In this document: positions 1 through 9,500 of the stretch, piece by piece
How positions within the stretch are numbered: position 1 is the first letter of the stretch
Layout: every line of letters starts with the position of its first letter
Assembly: GCF_030684035.1 (NCBI RefSeq)
Contig: NZ_JAUXPI010000047.1
Location: forward strand, 62,001-126,000
Length of the DNA stretch: 64,000 nt
Direction of reading: 5' to 3'
From: Phaeovulum sp.
GTDB lineage: Bacteria > Pseudomonadota > Alphaproteobacteria > Rhodobacterales > Rhodobacteraceae
The notes under the pieces: generated by a model
Databases searched by the model: none
Told to the model about the DNA's origin: nothing
What the model saw: only the letters and a program-made list of their open reading frames with translations
Made by a program: the position numbers and the translations under genes

Positions 1-265
1 TTTCGACCGGGGTGACGAGGAAATAGGCATCGCCTTCGCGCCGCAGGATCGAGGCAAAAAGCCGAACCAGGGGCGCACGGCCGATCGGCGTGCCGAGGTA
101 GAACCAGGTGCCATCGCGGGCGATCTTCATGTCGATATCGCCGCAAAAGGGCGGGTGCCACAGGTGCAGCGGCGGCGGTCCCTTGCGCCGGAAACCGCCT
201 GCGGCGGCGACCAGACCCTCGGCGGTGGGCTTCACGGGGTTTTGTGCGGGCGGATTCTCGGGCAT
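1..265 (-). CDS. DUF1285 family protein, C-terminus cut off by the window edge
   Basis: The first 88 codons of a minus-strand gene are present and the rest lies beyond base 1. The protein begins [18 protein letters not shown]. It then shows a tryptophan- and glycine-rich block ([19 protein letters not shown], then [10 protein letters not shown] and [14 protein letters not shown]) typical of the DUF1285 proteins found next to moxR in Rhodobacterales. No catalytic residues are known for this family and no signal peptide is visible. It is divergently oriented to moxR with a 69-base gap, so the two probably share a promoter region. The family call rests on remembered sequence pattern and context. 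Confidence 0.72.
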   Translation of the reverse strand, partial: MPENPPAQNPVKPTAEGLVAAAGGFRRKGPPPLHLWHPPFCGDIDMKIARDGTWFYLGTPIGRAPLVRLFASILRREGDAYFLVTPVE

Positions 266-334
266 CACTGCTTTGTCATTGGGTTTGCGGGTGTTATCTG
301 CGAGCCTAGGGTAACGCATCAGGGGAGTTTTGTC

Positions 335-1333
<999 letters not shown>

Positions 1334-1342
<9 letters not shown>

Positions 1343-2519
1343 TGCGCCAGTCAAGCGGCCAGTTTGACGTTTTCGCGGAAAGGCTCTCGGTTTTGGAGAA
1401 TGGCCCAGAGCATGTTCACGCGTCGTCTTGCGAGGGCGATGATGGCTTGGTGGTGGCGTTTTCCCTCGGCGCGTTTGCGGTCGTTGAAGGCGCGGCTGTC
1501 GGGGCTTCCGAGGTGGGTGAAGGCGGCCTGATAGAAGACGCGCTTCAGGGCCTTGTCGCGACCGGCTGCGCGACGCAGGAAGCGGGTCTTCCCGGACTGG
1601 CGCAGCACCGGGGCGAGGCCTGCGGCGGCGGCCAGAGCATCTGCGCCGTCGAAGCGGTCGATGCGGCCGACCAGTGCGATGAGCACGGCGGTCAGCGTCG
1701 CCCCCATCCCCGGCATCGAGAGGATGAGGGCCGCGTCAGGGTGGGCTGCGAGCCGCTCCCGGATCGCCTGGTCGGTCGCCTTGAGCCGGTCGCGGGCGGC
1801 CAGCGCCTCAAGGCCACGCAGGCCGGTCGCGGCCCTGGCCAGCTTGCGGACGATGCGTTTCACGCCGGCAGCGCGGATGTCTTCGGGCGCGCCATAGTGG
1901 CTGAGAAACACGAGGCCCGTGCGGGTCGTCGGGTCGATGCGCCGCTCCAGCGCCGGAAAGAGGCCGCACAGCAGGTCGCGCAGGCGTCCGGCGCGCCGGG
2001 TCTGCTCGGTGACGAGCTCGCGGCGGCGGGAAACCAGCAGACGGATCTCGGCGTCGAGCGGTTCGGGCGGGTCCGCGGCGCGCAGGTCGGCCCTTGTGCG
2101 CGCCGGCTCGGCGATGACGGCCGCGCCCTTCGGATCGGACTTGCGCTCGCCGCCCCGGATGCCCTGGCGCGCGCGGTTCACCGCGCGCCCCGGCGTATGG
2201 ACAACCGGCAGCCCGGCCTCGGCCAGCATGGCGCAGAGCAGGCTCGCAGCGCCGCCGAGCATGTCGACGGCGGTCCGCGTGCAGCGGGCCTCCAGCCCCT
2301 CGATCTCGCCGATCAAAGCCCCAAGAGCGGCCGGATCGTTGTCGACCGCATGGCTGCACAGCACCCGCGCATTGCGGTACATGGCGCAGGCCCGGCGGAC
2401 CTCCATGGCCACGTCGATCCCGATGAAGACATCCATTCCTCCCTCCGTCGCAGTTCTCCCATAAGGCACCCCGCCCTCGCCGTCGTCGCCTTACAGGGCG
2501 ATGGATCGCGCAGCCTAAT
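1334..2519 (-). mobile_element. IS110-family insertion sequence inserted at the moxR stop codon
   Basis: A single complete transposase gene is flanked by a 10-base direct repeat (gcagcctaat) at 1334-1343 and 2510-2519. The left copy is the natural end of moxR, including its TAA. The right copy reads into sequence that is plausibly the old moxR downstream region. The element is therefore about 1.18 kb, with about 10 bases after the transposase stop and about 75 bases before its start. IS110 elements lack terminal inverted repeats and normally generate little or no target duplication, so the shared 10 bases may be recognition sequence around the crossover. The exact ends are inferred. Confidence 0.75.
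1351..2436 (-). CDS. IS110 family transposase (DEDD/serine recombinase)
   Basis: A 361-residue transposase. The N-terminal RuvC-like (DEDD) domain starts [14 protein letters not shown] with the first acidic residue in GID, and a later acidic residue lies in [12 protein letters not shown]. The C-terminal Transposase_20 domain has the [15 protein letters not shown] helix-hairpin-helix and the catalytic serine motif LRQSGKTR. The frame is intact, so the element could be active. I chose ATG 2436, preceded by GAGGGAGGA, over GTG 2469, because relatives start MxxxxGIDVxK/E. It is transcribed opposite to the moxR operon, so its insertion may uncouple moxR from the downstream genes. Confidence 0.93.
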   Translation of the reverse strand: MDVFIGIDVAMEVRRACAMYRNARVLCSHAVDNDPAALGALIGEIEGLEARCTRTAVDMLGGAASLLCAMLAEAGLPVVHTPGRAVNRARQGIRGGERKSDPKGAAVIAEPARTRADLRAADPPEPLDAEIRLLVSRRRELVTEQTRRAGRLRDLLCGLFPALERRIDPTTRTGLVFLSHYGAPEDIRAAGVKRIVRKLARAATGLRGLEALAARDRLKATDQAIRERLAAHPDAALILSMPGMGATLTAVLIALVGRIDRFDGADALAAAAGLAPVLRQSGKTRFLRRAAGRDKALKRVFYQAAFTHLGSPDSRAFNDRKRAEGKRHHQAIIALARRRVNMLWAILQNREPFRENVKLAA

Positions 2520-2553
2520 CAGCGGTCGAGACGGGCGTCTTAAGCGGGCGGAG

Positions 2554-2673
2554 ATGCGACCTGAACCATCGCGGGCAGCCAGCATGACATCCATCCCCGC
2601 TTCCCTGCCACCCCCGGATCAAACCAAGGGAACAGCAGACGCCGAAGCGCAGAAGAAAGGTAAGGCCGCGTGA
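2554..2673 (+). CDS. possible 39-residue ORF coupled to the DUF58 gene
   Basis: A short reading frame (MRPEPSRAASMTSIPASLPP..., ending KKGKAA) lies between the IS and the DUF58 gene. Its TGA (2671-2673) overlaps the GTG start of the DUF58 gene as GTGA, the arrangement seen at other joints in this operon. No domain is recognisable, and the peptide is proline-, alanine- and lysine-rich with no membrane segment. There is no well-spaced ribosome site before ATG 2554; a second ATG is at 2584. It may be a real leader-like peptide, or simply the untranslated spacer that followed moxR before the IS arrived. Confidence 0.3.
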   Translation: MRPEPSRAASMTSIPASLPPPDQTKGTADAEAQKKGKAA

Positions 2674-3554
2674 GCCTTTCGGCCGCCCTTTCGCTGCGCC
2701 GCGAGGCCGAGGCGCTGGCGGCCCCCCTGCCGCCCTTGCTGGTTGCCGCCGAACATCTGGCAGCCGCCGTGCAGATCGGTGGCCACGGCCGCCGCCGGGC
2801 CGGGGCGGGCGATGAGTTCTGGCAGTTTCGCGCCGCCGCTGCGGGCGATACCGCGCGCAGCATCGACTGGCGACGCTCGGCCCGGTCGGATGCGCAATAT
2901 GTGCGCGAGCGGGAATGGCAGGCAGCGCAATCGGTGCACCTCTGGGTTGATGGCGCGGCCTCGATGCAGTTCAGCGGCGCGCCTTCTCGGGTGCCCAAGG
3001 CCGCGCAGGCGCAGCTTCTGGCGCTGGCGCTGGCGGTGCTGATGGTACGCGCGGGCGAGCGGGTGGGGCTGCTTGCGCCGCCCTTGCCGCCGCGCCCGGG
3101 TCGGGCGCAGCTGTTGCAGCTTGCCGCCCTGCTTGCCGCGCCGGGGGCTGTGGCGGGCGATTATGGCACCCCAGGTGCAACCGGCATCGCGGCGCATGCG
3201 CGCGCGGTGTTCCTTTCGGATTTTCTGGGCGATACCGGGCCGGTCGAAGCCGCGCTTGCCGCCGCCGCGGGCCGTGGGGTGCGGGGCGTGCTGATGCAGG
3301 TGCTTGACCCCGACGAAGAAGCCTTTCCCTATGATGGGCGGGTGATTTTTGAAAGCATGGGCGGCACCTTGCGCCACGAGACCCGGCAGGCGGGCGATCT
3401 GCGGGCCCGCTATCTGGAACGGCTGGCGGCGCGGCGCGCGCTTTTGGGCGGGCTGGCGCGGGCGGCGGGCTGGCAGTTTGGCACCAGCCACACCGGGCAG
3501 CCTGCGGCGCTGGCGCTTTTGTGGCTTTATGCGGCGCTGGAGCGGGGGCGCTGA
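2670..3554 (+). CDS. DUF58 domain-containing protein
   Basis: A 294-residue cytoplasmic protein of the DUF58 family, which is consistently encoded with MoxR ATPases and is related to the von Willebrand factor A fold. The family block is visible near residues 50-75 (GDEFWQFRAAAAGDTARSIDW, then RRSARSD). After it comes the strand/turn HLWVDGAASM, the position of a degenerate metal-site loop. It starts at GTG 2670, which overlaps the stop of a possible small ORF. Its own stop overlaps the next start as TGATG at 3552-3556, so the operon is translationally coupled from here on. The job within the MoxR complex is not known from sequence. Confidence 0.88.
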   Translation: MSLSAALSLRREAEALAAPLPPLLVAAEHLAAAVQIGGHGRRRAGAGDEFWQFRAAAAGDTARSIDWRRSARSDAQYVREREWQAAQSVHLWVDGAASMQFSGAPSRVPKAAQAQLLALALAVLMVRAGERVGLLAPPLPPRPGRAQLLQLAALLAAPGAVAGDYGTPGATGIAAHARAVFLSDFLGDTGPVEAALAAAAGRGVRGVLMQVLDPDEEAFPYDGRVIFESMGGTLRHETRQAGDLRARYLERLAARRALLGGLARAAGWQFGTSHTGQPAALALLWLYAALERGR

Positions 3555-6280
3555 TGGCCGTATTCGGTGCTCTGGGATTTGCCTCGCCGTGGTTGCTGGC
3601 TGCGCTTCTGGCGCTGCCGGTGCTCTGGTTCGTGCTGCGCGCAATGCCGCCCGCGCCGCTCTGGCGGCGGTTTCCCGGGGTGGCGCTGCTGCTGGGGTTG
3701 CCCGACCGCGAGGTGCAGGCCGAACGCACGCCCTGGTGGCTGCTGGCATTGCGCATGGCGGCGCTGGCGGCGGCAATTGCAGGCTTTGCCGGGCCGGTGC
3801 TGAACCCGGCGCAGCGGGCAGCGGGTTCGGCACCGCTGCTGGTGATGCTGGATGCAAGCTGGGCGCAGGCCCCGGTCTGGGCACGGACGCAGGATCGCGC
3901 CGCGCGCGCGCTTGACGAGGCGCGGGGTGCAGGCCGCCCGGTGGCGCTGCTGGCGCTCAGCGATCCGCCCGGCGGGCGGTTGGTCTTTGCCAGTGCCGAC
4001 GCGGTCGCCGAGACCCTGCCGGGCCTTGTGCCGCGCGGCTGGGAGCCGGGGGCATCCGATTGGGCGGCGCTGCTGCCGGAAGGCGCGTTTGACACGCTCT
4101 GGCTTTCCGATGGTCTGGCGCGCGAAATGCGGGCGGGGCTTTTGCAGACGGTGGCGGCGCGCGGCGCGGTGCAGGTGGTGCAGCCTGCGGGCACGGTGCT
4201 GGCGCTTGGCGCGCCGCACCTGCTGGATGGCGCGCTGCGGGTGCCGCTATTGGCAAATGGCGCGGCGGGCCCGGTGGAGGTGGTGGCGCTAGGCCTTGAT
4301 CCGTCAGGGATCGAGCGCGATCTGGCCCGGGTGGCGGCCGCGCCGGGCGGCGAGGCGGTATTTGCACTGCCGCCCGAACTGCGCAACCGGATCACCCGTT
4401 TCGAGATTGCCGGGCTGCGCGGTGCCGGGGCGGTGGCGCTGACCGATGACAGCCTCAAGCGGCGCAAAGTGGCGCTGATCGCGGCCAGCTCGGCGCGCGA
4501 GGGGCTGGAGCTTCTGGCCCCGACCCATTACCTGCGCCAGGCGCTGGCCCCGAGCGCCGAGATCCTTGAAGGCACGCCCGAGGATATGCTGCTGGCCGCC
4601 CCCGATGTGGTGATACTGGCGGATGTCGCGCAGGTGGCCGAGCCGGAGCGGCTGGCGGATTGGGTGGCAAAGGGCGGCCTGCTGATCCGTTTCGCCGGGC
4701 CAAGGCTGGCAGCGGGAACGAGCGGTGCCGATGACCCCTTGCTGCCGGTGCGGTTGCGCGCGGGCGGGCGCGAGGTGGGCGGCACGATGAGCTGGGGCGC
4801 TCCGCGCAGCCTTGCATCCTTCGCGCCTGACGGTCCGTTTGCAGGCCTTGCCGTGCCCGATGACGTGACCGTGCGCGCGCAGGTGCTGGCCGAACCCGCG
4901 CCGGAACTGGCCGGGCGCACCATTGCCGCGCTGGAAGATGGCACGCCGCTGGTGACCCGTGCCCGGCTGGGCGAGGGCTGGGTGGTGCTGTTCCACGTCT
5001 CGGCCAATGCCGAATGGTCAACGCTGCCGCTTTCGGGGCTGTTCGTGCAGATGCTTGAACGGCTTGCGGTCTCGACCCGGCCCGCCGCCGGAGCCTCGGC
5101 CGATCTGGCGGGCGCAACCTGGGTCGCCGAGCGGGTGCTGGACGGCTTTGGGGTGCTGCGTCCAGCGGGCGCGGTGGCAGGGGTGAGCGGCGAGGCGCTG
5201 GCGGCGCGGGCGCTCGGCCCGGCACTGCCGCCGGGGCTTTATGCGGCGGGCGAGCGGCGGGCGGCGCTGAACGTGATCGCGCCGGGGCGGGCATTGGCCC
5301 CGGTGGAGTGGCCCGCCGATGTGCCGGTCGAGACCGGCGCCGAGGTGGCGCAGTCGCTGCCGCTGAAAGGCGCGCTGCTGGCGCTGGCGCTGGCGCTGCT
5401 GATTGCCGATGTTCTGGGTTCGCTGGCGGTTTCGGGGCGGCTCGGTGGCGGGCGGGCGCTGGCGGCTCTGCTGGTGTTGGCGCTCCTGCCCGCAGCGCCC
5501 CAGGCGGCGCGGGCGGAAATGGACACTGCGCGCGCAATGATGGTGGCGGGGGATGTGGTTCTTGCCTATGTGCCATCGGGCTCTGCCGAGGTGGACCGGA
5601 TCGCGGCGGCGGGGTTGCTTGGCCTTTCGCAGGTGCTTTACGCGCGCAGTTCGGTTGAACCGGCAGCGCCCGTGGCAGTTGATCTTGAAGCCGACGAGCT
5701 GGCGCTTTTCACCTTTCTTTACTGGCCTGTCACCGCCGATGCCCTGGTGCCTTCGCCCACTGCCTATGCCCGGCTCAACCGCTACCTGCGCGCTGGCGGG
5801 ATGATCCTGTTCGATACCCGCGATGCCGATTTTGCCGGGTTCGGGACCGCCACGCCCGAGGGGCGGCGGTTGCAGGCGCTGGCGGCCCCGCTTGATATTC
5901 CACCGCTGGAACCGATCCCGCGTGACCATGTTCTGACCCGCGCCTTTTACCTTTTGCAGGACTTTCCGGGCCGCTTCGAGGGGCGCGGCATCTGGGTCGA
6001 GGCGGCACCGCCTGACGCGGAACTGGCTGAGGGGATGCCGTTTCGCAACCTCAATGACGGCGTGACGCCGGTGGTCATTGGTGGCAACGATTGGGCGGCG
6101 GCATGGGCGGTCGATGGCTTTGGCGCGCCGCTTCTGCCGGTGGGGCGCGGCCAGACCGGCGAGCGGCAGCGCGAGATTGCCTATCGCTTTGGCGTCAACC
6201 TGATCATGCATGTGCTGACCGGCAACTACAAATCGGATCAGGTGCATGTGCCCGCGCTTCTCGAAAGGCTTGGGCAATGA
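3554..6280 (+). CDS. BatA-like / DUF4159 domain membrane protein
   Basis: A 908-residue inner-membrane protein. The N-terminus has the BatA-type double membrane anchor (segments near residues 8-30 and 60-80, with the intervening FPGVALLLGLP). A long extracytoplasmic region follows. Two more hydrophobic segments lie near 600-655. The C-terminal DUF4159 domain (about 656-900) contains LFTFLYWPVT and LRAGGMILFDTRD, typical of this glutamine-amidotransferase-like fold. The start is ATG 3554, overlapping the DUF58 stop; the longer upstream frame is not needed. It is the third gene of the MoxR operon. The family is widespread in Rhodobacterales without a proven biochemical role. Confidence 0.88.
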   Translation: MAVFGALGFASPWLLAALLALPVLWFVLRAMPPAPLWRRFPGVALLLGLPDREVQAERTPWWLLALRMAALAAAIAGFAGPVLNPAQRAAGSAPLLVMLDASWAQAPVWARTQDRAARALDEARGAGRPVALLALSDPPGGRLVFASADAVAETLPGLVPRGWEPGASDWAALLPEGAFDTLWLSDGLAREMRAGLLQTVAARGAVQVVQPAGTVLALGAPHLLDGALRVPLLANGAAGPVEVVALGLDPSGIERDLARVAAAPGGEAVFALPPELRNRITRFEIAGLRGAGAVALTDDSLKRRKVALIAASSAREGLELLAPTHYLRQALAPSAEILEGTPEDMLLAAPDVVILADVAQVAEPERLADWVAKGGLLIRFAGPRLAAGTSGADDPLLPVRLRAGGREVGGTMSWGAPRSLASFAPDGPFAGLAVPDDVTVRAQVLAEPAPELAGRTIAALEDGTPLVTRARLGEGWVVLFHVSANAEWSTLPLSGLFVQMLERLAVSTRPAAGASADLAGATWVAERVLDGFGVLRPAGAVAGVSGEALAARALGPALPPGLYAAGERRAALNVIAPGRALAPVEWPADVPVETGAEVAQSLPLKGALLALALALLIADVLGSLAVSGRLGGGRALAALLVLALLPAAPQAARAEMDTARAMMVAGDVVLAYVPSGSAEVDRIAAAGLLGLSQVLYARSSVEPAAPVAVDLEADELALFTFLYWPVTADALVPSPTAYARLNRYLRAGGMILFDTRDADFAGFGTATPEGRRLQALAAPLDIPPLEPIPRDHVLTRAFYLLQDFPGRFEGRGIWVEAAPPDAELAEGMPFRNLNDGVTPVVIGGNDWAAAWAVDGFGAPLLPVGRGQTGERQREIAYRFGVNLIMHVLTGNYKSDQVHVPALLERLGQ

Positions 6281-8376
6281 GCGGGTTGAGCCTGATCTTC
6301 GCGCCGCTGGTGCCCTGGCCGGTGATCTGGGCGGGGGCGGCGCTGGCCGCGGTCGCGGTGGCGCTGGCGCTTTGGCGGGGGCTGCGCGGCTGGGCCTTGC
6401 GCGCGATGGCGGCGGCGGTGCTTTTGGCCGCTTTGGCCGGGCCGGGGGTGCAGACCGAGCTTCGAGAGGGGCTGAGCGATATCGTGATCGTGCTTGAAGA
6501 TCGCAGCGCCAGCCAAAGCCTGCCGGGGCGCGAAAGCCAGACCGATGCGGCGTTGGCGCATCTCGAGGCAGAGATTGCGGCGCTGCCGAACACCGAATTT
6601 CGCAGGGTCCGTCTGGGTGACGGCGAGGCCAATGCGGGAACGCTGATCGCCGCCGCACTTGCCGAGGCGCTTGCCGCCGAACCGCGCGACAGGATCGCCG
6701 GGGTCATCGTGCTGAGCGACGGGCAGGTGCATGATGCGGCGCTGGTGCCCGCGCTGCCAGCGCCTTTGCACTTGCTGATGACCGGGCGCGCCACCGACTG
6801 GGACCGGCGGCTGCTGATAAGAACCGCACCCGCATTCGGCATCATCGGCGAGCCGGTAAAGGTGCAGCTTCGCATTGACGACCTTGGCGCGGTGCCCGGT
6901 ACCGTGGCCGCCACTGCCGGGTTGCGCATCGCCATCGAGGGTGGCGCGGCCGAGGCCTATGAGGTGCCGGTCGGCGTTGATCTGGAACTGCCGCTGATGC
7001 TTGAACACGGCGGCCAGAACGTGGTGCAGTTCGAGTTGATCGAGACACCGGGGGAGCTGACAACGCGCAACAACTCTGCCGTGGTGCAGGTGAACGGGGT
7101 GCGCGACAGGCTGCGGGTGCTGCTGGTTTCGGGCGAGCCGCATGCGGGCGAGCGGACCTGGCGCAACCTGCTGAAATCCGACTCGGCGGTGGACCTTGTG
7201 CATTTCACCATTCTTCGGCCACCGGAAAAGCAGGACGGGGTGCCGGTGGATGAGCTGTCGCTGATCGCGTTTCCGACGCAAGAGCTGTTTGTCGAGAAGA
7301 TCGACGAGTTCGACCTGATCATTTTCGACCGCTACCGGGTGCGCGGCATTCTGCCCGCCGCCTATTTCGGCAATATCCGTGATTATGTGCAGCGTGGCGG
7401 CGCGGTGCTGGTGGCGGCGGGGCCGGAATTCGCCACCGCCGAAAGCCTTGCCTATACCAGTCTGGGCGAAATCCTGCCCGCCTGGCCGTCGGGGCGGGTG
7501 CTTGAAGGGGCGTTTCTGCCGCGCCCGACCGAGCTTGGGCTGCGCCACCCGGTAACCACGGCGCTGCCCGGCGGGCCGACCGGGCCGGGGGCAGACCCAA
7601 GTTGGGGACGTTGGCTGCGGCAAGTGGCGCTGGATACCGCGCCGCAGGGGCAGGTGGTGCTGTCCGGGCTTGGTGGCGCGCCGCTGCTGCTGCTTGACCG
7701 CGTCGGCGAAGGGCGGCTGGCGCTTCTCGCCTCGGATCAGGCCTGGCTCTGGGATCGGGGCTACGAAGGTGGCGGGCCGCAGGCGGAACTGCTGCGCCGG
7801 ATCGCGCATTGGGCAATGGCCGAGCCGGAACTGGAGGAAGAAGCGCTGCTGGCCGAGGTGGAACCGGGGGCGCTGGCGCTGACCGTGGTGCGGCGCAGCA
7901 TGGCCGAGGCGGCAGGAACGGTCACGGTGACCGGGCCAGACGGTGCCGGGGTGGCGCTGGAACTTGCAGAAACCGCGCCGGGCCGCTTTACCGCGCGCTG
8001 GCTGGCCCCGGCACCGGGGCTTTACCGGCTCAGCGCCGGTGATCTGGAGCGGGTGGTGGCGCTTGGCCCGGCATCGCCGCGCGAATACGAGGCACCGGTA
8101 GCCAGCCCCGACCCGCTTTCGGCGGCGGTGGCGGCAAGCGGCGGCGCGGTGACCGCGCTTGAAGGCGGGCTGCCTGAGCTGCGGCAGGTGCGCGCCGGGC
8201 GGCCGACTGCCGGGCGCGGCTGGATCGGCATCACGCCGCGAGGTGCCGCGGCGACGATCGACATTCGCCTGCGCCCGCTGCTGCCCGGCTGGGCGTGGCT
8301 GCTGCTTGCCGCAACGTTGAGCGTTGCGGCGTGGCTGATCGAGGGGCGGCGGCGCAGGGGCCTGCGCCGCGCCTGA
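6277..8376 (+). CDS. large membrane protein with VWA-like and glutamine amidotransferase-like regions
   Basis: A 699-residue protein with two membrane spans at the N-terminus (about residues 10-30 and 38-60) and one at the C-terminus (about 672-690). The bulk is therefore extracytoplasmic. A von Willebrand factor A-like strand/loop (IVIVLEDRSASQSLPG) follows the second span, with acidic and serine residues where a metal site would be; GVIVLSDGQVHD looks like the later VWA strand. The middle portion (LIIFDRYRVRGILP, YVQRGGAVLVAAGPEF) resembles a class I glutamine amidotransferase fold without an obvious catalytic cysteine. ATG 6277 overlaps the previous stop (ATGA). It is the last gene of the MoxR operon. 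Confidence 0.85.
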   Translation: MSGLSLIFAPLVPWPVIWAGAALAAVAVALALWRGLRGWALRAMAAAVLLAALAGPGVQTELREGLSDIVIVLEDRSASQSLPGRESQTDAALAHLEAEIAALPNTEFRRVRLGDGEANAGTLIAAALAEALAAEPRDRIAGVIVLSDGQVHDAALVPALPAPLHLLMTGRATDWDRRLLIRTAPAFGIIGEPVKVQLRIDDLGAVPGTVAATAGLRIAIEGGAAEAYEVPVGVDLELPLMLEHGGQNVVQFELIETPGELTTRNNSAVVQVNGVRDRLRVLLVSGEPHAGERTWRNLLKSDSAVDLVHFTILRPPEKQDGVPVDELSLIAFPTQELFVEKIDEFDLIIFDRYRVRGILPAAYFGNIRDYVQRGGAVLVAAGPEFATAESLAYTSLGEILPAWPSGRVLEGAFLPRPTELGLRHPVTTALPGGPTGPGADPSWGRWLRQVALDTAPQGQVVLSGLGGAPLLLLDRVGEGRLALLASDQAWLWDRGYEGGGPQAELLRRIAHWAMAEPELEEEALLAEVEPGALALTVVRRSMAEAAGTVTVTGPDGAGVALELAETAPGRFTARWLAPAPGLYRLSAGDLERVVALGPASPREYEAPVASPDPLSAAVAASGGAVTALEGGLPELRQVRAGRPTAGRGWIGITPRGAAATIDIRLRPLLPGWAWLLLAATLSVAAWLIEGRRRRGLRRA

Positions 8377-8381
8377 AGCCA

Positions 8382-8885
8382 TTACGGCGCACAGCCCGGT
8401 GCGCAGGCCTGCGGCAATTGCACCAGCGCGCCAAACCGGGTCCAGGTGCCGCCCTCATCGCCGCTGACCTTGAAACCGCTGACGCAAATCCCGCGCCCAA
8501 GCGTCACTGCGCCGATATCCACCTCGGGCAGCACCAGCAACGCTTGTCCTTCGGCGAGGTCGCGGCCGGTGCTGCCTGCGGTGCCGCTTTGGAACATGTT
8601 GCTCAGCGCCAGAGCTTCGGGGTCATCGGTGCAGGCGCGGTCAAGGACCACCGCCAACCGCTCCGGCCAGCTCCGGTCAACCCCGGCGCTGCCGGACATG
8701 CCCTTGATCGCGGGCTCGCTATGCGCGGGCAGCCAACTGAGCGCGACAACGGTGCCGCAGACGTCGAACGGCGGAACCGGCGGCAACGGCGCGGCAACCG
8801 CCGGGACTGCGGCACCCAGAAGCAGCGCCGCAGCGGCTATCGCGCGTGGCACGCCAGTTTCAGCGCGGTCGGTGCCACTGCTCAT
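8382..8885 (-). CDS. secreted protein of unknown function
   Basis: A 167-residue protein with a likely signal peptide: AIAAAALLLGAAVPAVAA ends near residue 32 after a polar N-terminus. The mature part holds five cysteines (FDVCG, RACTD, RGICV, QACAPGC), suggesting disulfides in the periplasm. No known domain was recognised. Its ATG overlaps the stop of the upstream beta/gamma-crystallin-like gene (ATGA at 8882-8885), so the two are almost certainly made together and may interact. It is convergent with the MoxR operon, with only 5 bases between stops. Confidence 0.7.
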   Translation of the reverse strand: MSSGTDRAETGVPRAIAAAALLLGAAVPAVAAPLPPVPPFDVCGTVVALSWLPAHSEPAIKGMSGSAGVDRSWPERLAVVLDRACTDDPEALALSNMFQSGTAGSTGRDLAEGQALLVLPEVDIGAVTLGRGICVSGFKVSGDEGGTWTRFGALVQLPQACAPGCAP

Positions 8886-9292
8886 GGCATTGTCCAGACC
8901 TTGATCGAGCTCAGCGTGTCATTCCACCAGCCCGACAACTCGACCGTCTTTGCGACATCGGAATCGGGGTTTTCGATGTCCTTTGTCGAGCCCTTGAAGT
9001 TGATGTGCTGGTAGATGCGCACCCGGGTCTTCGGGCCAAGCGTGATGCAGCTTGCCTTGTCGTTGAACCAGCCGACCGACGTGTAGGTGACGCCGGGCTT
9101 GTCGATGAAGACGAAATAGCCCTGCGCCCCGGGCGCGGTGCAATCGGAGCGGTCATAGGCGACCGCCTCGCCCTTCACCGGGTTCATCTTCAGCGTGATG
9201 CTGTCCCACGACGCTGCCTGCACCGCGACACCTGCGGCGACAAGCAGAGCCAGAACGGACGCTGCCAGCGCATATGTTGTGCGGCGTTTCAT
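8882..9292 (-). CDS. secreted beta/gamma-crystallin-like domain protein
   Basis: A 136-residue exported protein with signal peptide MKRRTTYALAASVLALLVAA... and cleavage probably after VQA (residue 26). The mature domain has two Greek-key-like motifs: GWFNDKASC near residues 74-82, and YQHINFKG followed by GWWNDTLSSIKVW near 94-133. NDTLSS fits the (N/D)(N/D)xx(S/T)S calcium signature of microbial beta/gamma-crystallins, and NDKASC is a near match. C51 and C82 could form a disulfide. ATG 9292 has GGAGGG 6 bases upstream, better than the upstream alternative start. It is coupled to the following secreted protein. Calcium binding is inferred. Confidence 0.8.
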   Translation of the reverse strand: MKRRTTYALAASVLALLVAAGVAVQAASWDSITLKMNPVKGEAVAYDRSDCTAPGAQGYFVFIDKPGVTYTSVGWFNDKASCITLGPKTRVRIYQHINFKGSTKDIENPDSDVAKTVELSGWWNDTLSSIKVWTMP

Positions 9293-9436
9293 GATGCCCT
9301 CCTTCAGCGCCACTTCCGGGCGGTCAAAACGCAAGGGCCGCCACCTGGGCGCGCGACAATACTAGTGCCGATGTCGCCGGGGTGCGTTGAGGCAGGTCAA
9401 ACGGTGGCGACGCGGCGCAGGTATTTTGTCGCGGTA

Positions 9437-9487
9437 AACCAATTTTGCTTGCTCACCGCACGAATTGGTTATATTTTTTTACCAAAT
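9437..9487 (+). promoter_or_regulatory. AT-rich promoter/operator region before glcD
   Basis: A perfect 8-base inverted repeat, AACCAATT at 9437-9444 and AATTGGTT at 9463-9470, lies 31-64 bases before the glcD start. An AT-rich run and a further ACCAAAT at 9481-9487 follow. TTGGT/ACCAA half-sites are characteristic of FadR-subfamily GntR regulators, and glycolate oxidase genes are commonly controlled by such a regulator (GlcC). No regulator gene is in the window. The operator role is inferred. Confidence 0.5.
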
Positions 9488-9500
9488 GAGGAGAAGTGTC

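Noticed and set aside
155-334. Sixty extra codons at the N-terminus of MoxR
   Set aside because: They overlap the divergent DUF1285 gene and lack family sequence; ATG 335 has a proper ribosome site.
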